Assembly (NCBI GenBank): GCA_019245995.1
Contig: JAFAQW010000250.1
Location: 1-12,246 of the forward strand
DNA length: 12,246 bases
Direction: 5' to 3'
DNA from: Vulcanimicrobiota bacterium
GTDB lineage: Bacteria; Vulcanimicrobiota; Vulcanimicrobiia; Vulcanimicrobiales; Vulcanimicrobiaceae
Positions 6,976 through 12,246 of the stretch are shown in pieces; the stretch's first letter is position 1, and each line of letters begins with the position of its first letter. The notes under the pieces are model-generated. The model worked only from the letters and a program-made list of their open reading frames with translations, was not told the origin of the DNA and made no database searches. The translations under genes were made by a program, and so were the position numbers.

Positions 6976-8222
6976 ACCGCGACCGCGAGCGGATAGCCGC
7001 CGGTGCGAAACGGCGCGCCGGCTACCCGTCTCATTGACCGTCCATCGATGACGTCGATCTCGTCCGCGCCGGCGCACGGAACGTAGAGGCGTCGCGCTAC
7101 GGAGTCGTAGGTCGGCTTCCACGGCGTGCGACAGGTGTGCAGCGGTTCGCGCGTTTGGCGCAGCGTCCGCGCATCGAGGACGTAGATTTCCCCGAGCGCC
7201 TCGTCGGTAACGAACAGGTGATGCGTTCCGGTATCGAGCGCTACGCCGAGAGGAAACGTCAGCGGCGCGCTGCGCGCCACGACTCGCGGCATTCGTGCTC
7301 GCAAATCGATCTCGACCGTGCTGCCGGCGGCTCCGAACAGCGAGCTGGTGCTCTGGTTGGAAATGGCGTAGAGCCTCGTGCCGTCGGCGGATAGGGCGAC
7401 CGAAAAGACCCGCGGCACGGCGGCGAAGCGGCGAATGCGGCGTAACGTTCGGCCCTCGACGACCGCGACGGTTCCATCGTTGGTGTTCGCCACGTAGACC
7501 AGGCCGCGTGCCGGGTCGATCGCCAATCCTTCGGCGGTCGCGCCCGTGACGACGCGTTCGACGTTGCCGTCCAGGTCTATGCGCGTCAGTCCACCCGCTC
7601 CGTTGAGATCGCGATTCGTCACGAAGACGTCGTGGGTGGCGGGATCGATGCCGACGTTGTCGCCGAGCAGAACCCCGTCGACGCGCACGACGCTCCAGCG
7701 TGGTAGCGTCGCCAACGTCAGCTGCGAGCCCTGGGTGTCGGGCGCCGCGACTCGGCCCAGATCGTCGACCGCCGCATCGCTCGGCGCTCCGCCCGTTCCG
7801 AGCACCCCGAGCACCGACAAATCGCGCGCACTATGGAAAACAATCCCGTTGTCGTAGGACGCAACGACGATCAACGATCGCTTGGGATCCGGCGGAAGTG
7901 CGATATTCAAACGCCGCGCCGCGAGTCCGGCGCCGTTCCCCGCGACCAAAAAAGCGCTGCCGGCGACCGCCTGTGGCGGGATCTCGTAGAGCCCCGCCGG
8001 GCCGAGCCGGCCGGGACCGACCAGCGCCTCGTGAAACGGCATGGCGAGGCCGGAGACCCGCAACGGGATCGTGCTACCGGGCAAATATGGCCACGGCGCA
8101 GTTGCGATCGTTCCGCTGGCGACGCGATGCGACGGCGGCCGTTCCGTTGCGGCGAGCAACAGAAGCGTCGCGACGAGGGCGGCGGCGCCGCCGATCGCGG
8201 GCCGGTGCGGCATCCGCGTCAT
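6954..8222 (-). CDS. Exported beta-propeller (YncE/YVTN-like) protein
   Basis: This 422-residue protein has an N-terminal hydrophobic segment (about 10-26, signal peptide or anchor), a poorly conserved region to about 110, and then repeated beta-propeller blades. Blade-like repeats pair a strand such as GLAIDP/LVYVANTNDGTVAVV (232-255), VALSADGTRLYAIS (275-288), GVALDTGTHHLFVT (326-339) with IYVLDART (346-353), and RRLYVPCAGADEIDVIDG (377-394). These resemble YVTN/YncE proteins, which are periplasmic or surface proteins of mostly unknown binding role. C364 and C383 could form a disulfide between the last blades. ATG 8222 overlaps the DUF4337 stop (ATGA), but an AGGGAGG lies directly against it, so the in-frame ATG three codons later (8213) is a good alternative start. 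It overlaps the downstream NAGPA-like gene by 22 nt. Confidence 0.85.
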   Translation of the reverse strand: MTRMPHRPAIGGAAALVATLLLLAATERPPSHRVASGTIATAPWPYLPGSTIPLRVSGLAMPFHEALVGPGRLGPAGLYEIPPQAVAGSAFLVAGNGAGLAARRLNIALPPDPKRSLIVVASYDNGIVFHSARDLSVLGVLGTGGAPSDAAVDDLGRVAAPDTQGSQLTLATLPRWSVVRVDGVLLGDNVGIDPATHDVFVTNRDLNGAGGLTRIDLDGNVERVVTGATAEGLAIDPARGLVYVANTNDGTVAVVEGRTLRRIRRFAAVPRVFSVALSADGTRLYAISNQSTSSLFGAAGSTVEIDLRARMPRVVARSAPLTFPLGVALDTGTHHLFVTDEALGEIYVLDARTLRQTREPLHTCRTPWKPTYDSVARRLYVPCAGADEIDVIDGRSMRRVAGAPFRTGGYPLAVAVWHPPVG

Positions 8223-8755
8223 CCTCCCTGCGCCAACCCCATCACCAGCATCACCACTCCGAGCGCTCCGAAGATGCCGACCATCGGGAGAAAGAAACGC
8301 GCCGCGACGAGCGCGGCGATGGAGACGAGCACGATCGATATTTGAAAAGCGGCCGCCGCGACCTGCAGGTATTCGTAGGATTTGAGAACCGATTGCGAGC
8401 GCGCATCTTCGTCGGTGGCTTGGCGTTCCAACGCCTTCGCCTTTGCCAACGCGGAGGGCGCCGCTTGCATCTCACCTGCCGCCGCGCGCTCCAGCCGCTT
8501 TCGGGTTTGTCCGCCGTCTACCAACCCGGTTGCGAGCAAGGCCTGGTAAATGTTGAAGCGGATCTCTTTCGCTTCGTATGCGTTATACGTATCGGCGGCG
8601 CGGGACTGCAGCAAGATGGCTTGGTTCTTCGAAGAGAGCGCCGAGATCGAACGATGGTGCGCGAAGAGCGTTCCCAATGCGGCGAGCACCGCGAGAATGG
8701 CGGCGGAGAGCGAAATCAGGCGGTTGCCGCCGTGCGCCTCGAACGAACGGCTCAT
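8219..8755 (-). CDS. DUF4337-like membrane protein
   Basis: This is a 178-residue protein with an N-terminal transmembrane helix (about 12-32), a long polar helical middle (35-128) and two C-terminal helices (about 133-153 and 157-175). The segment with SKNQAILLQSRAADTYNAYEAK (residues 42-63, split here as SKNQAILLQ and DTYNAYEAK) and the following helix match the DUF4337 pattern, in which a first membrane helix is followed by a conserved KNQA...A.D.W..Y.AK-like helix. The function of that family is not established. The start ATG (8755) overlaps the nitrilase stop as ATGA; reading further upstream gives an Arg-rich antisense-like extension inside the nitrilase gene and was discarded. Its TGA overlaps the propeller ATG. 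It may scaffold or anchor the neighbouring envelope proteins, which is inference from the operon only. Confidence 0.8.
   Translation of the reverse strand: MSRSFEAHGGNRLISLSAAILAVLAALGTLFAHHRSISALSSKNQAILLQSRAADTYNAYEAKEIRFNIYQALLATGLVDGGQTRKRLERAAAGEMQAAPSALAKAKALERQATDEDARSQSVLKSYEYLQVAAAAFQISIVLVSIAALVAARFFLPMVGIFGALGVVMLVMGLAQGG
8223..8229 (-). promoter_or_regulatory. Shine-Dalgarno AGGGAGG deciding the propeller start
   Basis: On the minus strand an AGGGAGG abuts the ATG at 8222 with no spacer, which is too close for efficient use. The in-frame ATG at 8213 lies 9 nt after the GGAGG, an ideal spacing. The true start is therefore either the overlapping ATG through coupling or the ATG at 8213; the difference is three residues. 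Confidence 0.55.
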
Positions 8756-10029
8756 CGCAGCGCGGCGGCGCGCTCCAGGCCGTCCGCGACGTCGGTCCCG
8801 GGCGCCACAAAGGTCTCGAACGCCTTGCGCGGGTCGAACGCGAAACTCGCAACGGTGAAGTCTCCGAACGTGCCGGCAACGACGCTTCCGTCGGGGTCTA
8901 CGGCGAACGCGCGGCCCGCGCTGCGATCGAAGGCGATGCAATAGAGCCGCAGCTCTAAAGCACGGGCGCGGGCGACCCGCACAACCCAAGCGGATGGCAA
9001 TTCGCTGCTCCAGAGGACGAGCGTGAAGCCCGCTCGTCGCAGCGGGACCAGTCCCGCCGGATCGAGCACCAGCTCATCGCCTGCGCGAACCGCCGCGACG
9101 TTCTGCGACAGGCTCGCGAACCGTTCGTCGTCGTCCGCGGCAACCGCGTGCCGGGCCCCCAGCATCGTTAGGCGATCGTCGATGTCTTCGGGCAACGGCT
9201 GGAACGAGAACGCGATCCGCATCGGCTGGTTTTCGCTGGGGCGTCTTGGGGAAGCGGCATGCCGGCCGGGACGCGCACGCGGTCGTTGCGAAAGTTCGAT
9301 CCGCGCCGTGAGGGTTACGGCTTCGCGCTCCGGCGCAATGGCCAGAACTTCTCCCTCTCCGTCGATAATTTGACTCTTTCCGCAATAGGCAACCATCCCC
9401 AATTCGCTGCCGCATTTGTTGGCGGCAACAAACGGGACCCCGTTTTCGTAGGCACGCACGCGCGCCAGCAGATCGGCTTGGACGTTCTCCAGAGCGTCGG
9501 GATCGCGTCCGCTCGTGACCCATGCGGTAGGCATTATCAGCGCCAGTGCGCCGCGATCCACGAGCGTGCTCGCGATGGTGGGAATGCGCCCGTCCGCGCA
9601 GATGAGCACGCCGAGCGGGCCGAGGCTCGTCTGGACGGGTGCCAGCCGCGCGCCGTGACCGAACCATAGCCGGTCGAAGTGCCACAGAAAGATCTTATCT
9701 GCGCGTCCGGCGATCGTGCCGTCGGCATCAATGACGATCGCGCTATTATATACGACGCCGTCTTCCTGCACCGCGGTGCCCGCCACGATGACCGTCTGCC
9801 TCGAGCGAGCGATGTCGCGCAGACGCGCGGCCGCGGACTCTATCGGCGTCCAATCGAGGGGTTCGCGGCCGAGCACGTATGCCGGAATGGTACCTTCCGG
9901 AAGCACGAGTAGATCGGCGTGCTCCGCCGCGTCTCGGACCTCGGAGAGAATCCCGTCCAGGCGGCGTGCGAAATCGCTGCGACCGTGCGCCTCGAGCTGC
10001 AACGCCGCAACGCGGATCGAACCAGCCAC
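8752..10029 (-). CDS. Carbon-nitrogen hydrolase (nitrilase superfamily) with a degenerate C-terminal second half
   Basis: This is a 425-residue protein. Residues about 4-245 form a complete nitrilase-superfamily domain with the Glu-Lys-Cys triad: E45 in LPEGTIP, K112 in ADKIFLW and C144 in VLICADGR. RAYENGVPFVAANKCG (192-207) and IIDGEGEVLA (221-230) follow as expected. Such enzymes hydrolyse amides or nitriles in the cytoplasm; the substrate cannot be read here. After an Arg/Pro-rich linker (249-268), residues 270-425 look like the C-terminal part of another nitrilase fold: RARALELRLYCIAFDRS (354-370) and FAVDPDGSVVAGTFGDF (375-391) mirror the corresponding segments of the first domain. I see no second Glu-Lys-Cys set. 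The start is GTG at 10029 with no clear ribosome site. It is first of four overlapping genes; its TGA overlaps the DUF4337-like start. Confidence 0.85.
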   Translation of the reverse strand: MAGSIRVAALQLEAHGRSDFARRLDGILSEVRDAAEHADLLVLPEGTIPAYVLGREPLDWTPIESAAARLRDIARSRQTVIVAGTAVQEDGVVYNSAIVIDADGTIAGRADKIFLWHFDRLWFGHGARLAPVQTSLGPLGVLICADGRIPTIASTLVDRGALALIMPTAWVTSGRDPDALENVQADLLARVRAYENGVPFVAANKCGSELGMVAYCGKSQIIDGEGEVLAIAPEREAVTLTARIELSQRPRARPGRHAASPRRPSENQPMRIAFSFQPLPEDIDDRLTMLGARHAVAADDDERFASLSQNVAAVRAGDELVLDPAGLVPLRRAGFTLVLWSSELPSAWVVRVARARALELRLYCIAFDRSAGRAFAVDPDGSVVAGTFGDFTVASFAFDPRKAFETFVAPGTDVADGLERAAALR

Positions 10030-10171
10030 GCTCGCGCTGTTTCGTGCCCGGATTAAAAGCGCCCTTACGCGACGGCGGCGGTGGAGGCCGGCGCCGCAGC
10101 CACGCGGAAATCAATACACCCCAATGGGCTGTATCGCACTGTAGCGGTATCCGAAGGGAGATTTTTCGCAC
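10030..10171. promoter_or_regulatory. Divergent intergenic region between nitrilase operon and exported-protein gene
   Basis: This 142-nt spacer lies between two divergent GTG starts and is the only room for promoters of the envelope operon and of the 10172 gene. It holds a 21-bp imperfect palindrome (10114-10134) and an AT-rich patch, TTTAAT on the minus strand (10052-10057), about 22 nt before the nitrilase start. That patch could be a -10 element but has no matching -35. An AAGGGAG at 10154-10160, 11 nt before the GTG at 10172, is a plausible ribosome-binding site for the rightward gene. Confidence 0.5.
10114..10134. repeat. 21-bp imperfect palindrome, operator candidate
   Basis: The arms ATACACCCC and GGGCTGTAT pair at 8 of 9 positions around a 3-nt centre (AAT); the single mismatch is 10119/10129. 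It sits in the divergent spacer 38 nt upstream of the GTG at 10172 and 85 nt from the nitrilase GTG. Position and symmetry would suit a dimeric regulator, but one site in one genome cannot establish this. Confidence 0.4.
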
Positions 10172-10900
10172 GTGAAACGTACGTTACCGACGTTCTCGCT
10201 TGCGGTCGTGATCGCCGTAACCGGCCTCTTGTCTCGAGCTCCGGCGCATCCTGCGCCGTCCGCCGCGATGACGCCGAGACCCAGCTCGGCACCGGTGAAC
10301 GTTCCGCAGGCTGCACCGAAAGACGTCTGCGCCGCGACGAAAAGCAAGTGGGCGCATCTTCAATGCGAGCAATACAACGCTTCCGCGCCGGGCGACGAGT
10401 ATTTCGGCCGGATGAAGCTGAGTTATCTGGGCATCGACAACACGTATAAGGACGGAGCAATCAGCGCCGGCGACTACACGACCGATCCGCATCTCATTGC
10501 GAAGCTTGACTTCGCAACGGACGCACTGCGCCGCTGGGCGTCCAAGTATCCGAAAGATCCGCAATTGCCACGCGCCTATTTCCTCGGCGTGATGGTTCTC
10601 AGAAAAGTCTACACGCAGCCGGAGCAAGACACCGCGTGGGAGTTCATGCAGACGCTCGTCTCGCGCTACGCGACGACGTATTTCGGGAAACAAATGAAGA
10701 ACAGCCTGGCCAAGGGCTTCACCGAACACTTGATGGCGACGGCACAGATTTGTCCGACGCCGCTGCCGATCGGGGTCGGCGTCATGCCTGAAGTGACCCC
10801 GGACGTTACGCCGACGCCTTCGCCGCGGCCCGGGCATCCCGCGATCGTCGTCATAACGCCGCCCTGCGTGCCACCGGCAACGAAGTCCGCGTCGATGTAG
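10172..10900 (+). CDS. Exported protein of unknown function, helical core with proline-rich ends
   Basis: This is a 242-residue protein with a clear signal peptide (MKR, then a hydrophobic core at about 8-20 and an AHPAPS end). Residues 26-50 are Ala/Pro/Ser-rich. The core, about 55-195, is predominantly helical and TPR-like in character (ATDALRRWASKYPKDP, RAYFLGVMVLRKVY, TAWEFMQTLVSRYATTYFG), without a recognisable domain. The tail 196-242 is Thr/Pro-rich (TPDVTPTPSPRPG). Four cysteines (53, 65, 194, 232) could form disulfides after export. The GTG start is supported by AAGGGAG 11 nt upstream and by the signal peptide. The gene stands alone and ends at TAG 898 codon-frame position 10898-10900, followed by the shared terminator. 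A periplasmic or surface role is likely; no function is proposed. Confidence 0.8.
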   Translation: MKRTLPTFSLAVVIAVTGLLSRAPAHPAPSAAMTPRPSSAPVNVPQAAPKDVCAATKSKWAHLQCEQYNASAPGDEYFGRMKLSYLGIDNTYKDGAISAGDYTTDPHLIAKLDFATDALRRWASKYPKDPQLPRAYFLGVMVLRKVYTQPEQDTAWEFMQTLVSRYATTYFGKQMKNSLAKGFTEHLMATAQICPTPLPIGVGVMPEVTPDVTPTPSPRPGHPAIVVITPPCVPPATKSASM

Positions 10901-10938
10901 TGCCCGAACCCGCGGAGCCGTTTTCCGGAAGAAAATAA

Positions 10939-10967
10939 AGAGGGCCCTTGCATCGCAAGGGCCCTCT
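10939..10967. terminator. Bidirectional intrinsic terminator hairpin
   Basis: A 13-bp perfect stem (AGAGGGCCCTTGC / GCAAGGGCCCTCT) with a 3-nt loop (ATC) lies between two convergent stop codons, 38 nt after the rightward gene and 22 nt after the leftward gene. On the minus strand it is followed by the T-rich CTTTATTTTC, a good U-tract for the CuAO_N/barrel gene. On the plus strand only a weak TCTT follows. Confidence 0.9.
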
Positions 10968-10989
10968 CTTCGCCGTTCGACTACGAGGG

Positions 10990-12246
10990 TTAGATCTTCA
11001 GTCCGATACCCGCGTATGGACCGTATTCGGAGAATCCAATCGGTGCGGCATTGTAGTTCCATCCACGGTCGCCTGCGAAACCGAGCTCGATGAAGAGCGG
11101 GAATCCGGTGAACGTGTACGAGACGCCAATGTCGTACTTGAGGATGTTGTAGCCGACGTTGTAGGTGCACCCAGCGGAGCTACCCGTGCCGCCGGTGCTG
11201 CCGCTGCCGCCGGTGCTGCTGCGGAATCCGCACGCGAGCGGAACGCTTTGATAGTTGCCGTTGACGCCGAAAAAGTAGAGAGCGCTACCGTAGAAGGAGA
11301 AGACGTGATCGAGATCGGGCAGCTTCTCGAGCCCGACGCCCGCTCCGGTCTCCTTCGGATAGCCGTAGTTGTTTCCGCGCCACATGTAACCGCCGACCAG
11401 ATAGATGCGAGGTCGCAAGATGCGAAGTCCGAGTCGCGCATCGAAGTCGTAGTCGCGGCCGGTGAACTGCGGGACGGACGACTGTCCCAGGCCGCCGATC
11501 GTCGTTACGTAGCAGCCCTGATCGCCCGTACCGGCGCAGTTGTGCTGCCAGTTCCACTGACGGTAGTCGACTTCCACCATGAACGGCAACGCCATGATCG
11601 GAATCTCGAGCGCGCCGTGGATCCGGTACGAGAAGCCGTTGGTGTTATTGTTGCTGGAACTGCCCGGTACGAACTCGTTGTACACCTTTGGTGAAATCAG
11701 GTAATCACCGGCGACATAGAAGTCGTAGTACGGAGCAGGCGGCGGCGGTGGAGGCGGCGGCGGAGGCGGCGCGGGGGCCGGCGGCTGCGGAGCCGGGCTC
11801 GGCGGTGGCGTCGCCGGAATGTACCGCACGACGACCAGACGACGATCGGGCACCCACTGCACGTACGCACCCATGCCTTCCGAAATTACGCGAACCGGCA
11901 CGAGCACCACGCCGCGATAGATTTCCGGCGGGACGTCGAGCGGTCGCGTTTCACCGTTGATGACGACCTCCGGCTTACCGACAGTCACCTTGACTTCGGC
12001 GCCGGCCTTGCTGACCGTCACGGTTTTGCTGCCCGCATCGTACGACACGGTCGCACCCATCTGCTCGAACATCGAACGCAGCGGAATCAGCAGCGTTCCA
12101 CCCCGAACGAGTGCGGCCAGCACACGACCCTGCTTGAGGATGTCGGGCTTGGTGTACACGTGATGGTCGTTGTAGAGAATTGGGATCTGTCCTGACGGCG
12201 GAGAACCGAAGTTCGCCGGCGGAGGAGAGGCCGGACCCTGATCCTG
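10990..12246 (-). CDS. CuAO_N domain protein with poly-proline linker and C-terminal beta-barrel (N-terminus beyond window)
   Basis: The frame is open to the right edge; 418 residues are visible and the signal peptide is missing. Visible residues 1-26 are Pro/Gly-rich. Residues about 28-143 are a copper-amine-oxidase N-terminal-like (stalk) domain: TLLIPLRSMFEQMGATVSYD (51-70), KTVTVSKAG, VVINGETRPLDVPP and LVPVRVISEGMGAYVQW (114-131). These repeat the family's P-x-R-x-x-x-E-x-x-G pattern. Residues 145-172 are almost pure proline/alanine. From 173 to the end, alternating polar/aromatic strands (YDFYVAGDY, ARLGLRI, YLVGGYMW, HVFSFYGSALYFFGV, YAGIGLKI) suggest an outer-membrane beta-barrel with cysteine pairs 237/245 and 339/360. 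It ends in TAA 22 nt from the shared terminator. The CuAO_N domain lacks amine oxidase activity by itself; a periplasmic binding or tethering role is inference. Confidence 0.82.
   Translation of the reverse strand, partial: QDQGPASPPPANFGSPPSGQIPILYNDHHVYTKPDILKQGRVLAALVRGGTLLIPLRSMFEQMGATVSYDAGSKTVTVSKAGAEVKVTVGKPEVVINGETRPLDVPPEIYRGVVLVPVRVISEGMGAYVQWVPDRRLVVVRYIPATPPPSPAPQPPAPAPPPPPPPPPPPAPYYDFYVAGDYLISPKVYNEFVPGSSSNNNTNGFSYRIHGALEIPIMALPFMVEVDYRQWNWQHNCAGTGDQGCYVTTIGGLGQSSVPQFTGRDYDFDARLGLRILRPRIYLVGGYMWRGNNYGYPKETGAGVGLEKLPDLDHVFSFYGSALYFFGVNGNYQSVPLACGFRSSTGGSGSTGGTGSSAGCTYNVGYNILKYDIGVSYTFTGFPLFIELGFAGDRGWNYNAAPIGFSEYGPYAGIGLKI
11731..11814. repeat. GGC/GGT-type low-complexity tract encoding the poly-proline linker
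   Basis: The plus strand shows a GGC/GGT/GGA-rich tract that on the coding strand is a run of proline codons with a few Ala, Ser, Gln and Thr (visible residues 145-172). It separates the CuAO_N domain from the barrel. Such tracts are prone to length change by slippage, so length may vary between strains. Confidence 0.8.

Noticed and set aside
7700..8944. 414-codon plus-strand open frame
   Set aside because: It is antisense to the propeller, DUF4337-like and nitrilase genes, has a strongly Arg-rich composition and no recognisable domain.
10052..10057. TTTAAT as a -10 element for the nitrilase operon
   Set aside because: There is no -35-like hexamer at 16-18 bp (that position reads CGCCGC), so it is mentioned only as a patch and not called as a promoter.
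10184..11170. 328-codon minus-strand open frame across the terminator
   Set aside because: It is antisense to the exported-protein gene, crosses the 13-bp terminator hairpin and has an Arg/His-rich composition typical of a GC-rich shadow frame.
10948..11694. 248-codon plus-strand open frame antisense to the barrel gene
   Set aside because: Its start lies inside the terminator stem and it mirrors the barrel coding sequence. The Val/Glu/Ala-rich composition comes from the antisense of Tyr/Gly/Asn codons.
11731..11814. GGC-rich tract as a possible tandem repeat or CRISPR-like array
   Set aside because: It is a codon-level low-complexity run encoding poly-proline, without discrete repeat units or spacers.

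Overview
The window is GC-rich bacterial chromosomal DNA, densely packed with genes and with frequent GTG starts. I see no mobile element, CRISPR array, rRNA or tRNA. The organism looks diderm: the right end encodes a probable outer-membrane beta-barrel joined by a proline-rich linker to a copper-amine-oxidase-N (stalk-type) domain. That architecture, with the GC-rich code and ordinary housekeeping genes of diverged sequence, would fit a lineage such as Eremiobacterota/WPS-2. This placement is tentative and cannot be settled from the window.

Layout: (1) 1-210 (+) is the tail of an unrecognised gene. (2) 3378-217 (-) is a five-gene operon: FolD-like methylene-THF dehydrogenase, class I O-methyltransferase-like protein, flavin reductase-like protein, MBL-fold hydrolase and ThpR/LigT RNA 2',3'-cyclic phosphodiesterase. 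Three of its four junctions are 4-nt stop/start overlaps. (3) 3445-4889 (+), divergent from folD, is a TlpA/ResA-type membrane-anchored thioredoxin coupled by a 4-nt overlap to a four-helix membrane protein with a large periplasmic domain, possibly a short ResB-like partner. (4) 10029-4852 (-) is a second overlapping four-gene operon: a nitrilase-superfamily hydrolase with a degenerate C-terminal second half, a DUF4337-like membrane protein, an exported beta-propeller and an exported phosphodiester glycosidase (NAGPA-like) with C-terminal beta-sandwich domains. (5) 10172-10900 (+) is an exported protein of unknown function. It is followed by a strong hairpin that also ends the convergent partial gene at 10990-12246 (-), the CuAO_N/beta-barrel protein.

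No defence system, prophage or biosynthetic cluster is evident. The observations most worth a second look are: the FolD homologue has Leu at the catalytic cyclohydrolase lysine position; its overlapping methyltransferase has lost the family's metal ligands; the TlpA/ResB-like pair; the tandem nitrilase; the four-gene envelope-type operon; and the CuAO_N-polyPro-barrel architecture. Six of eight intra-operon junctions are 4-nt overlaps, so translational coupling is a general feature of this region.
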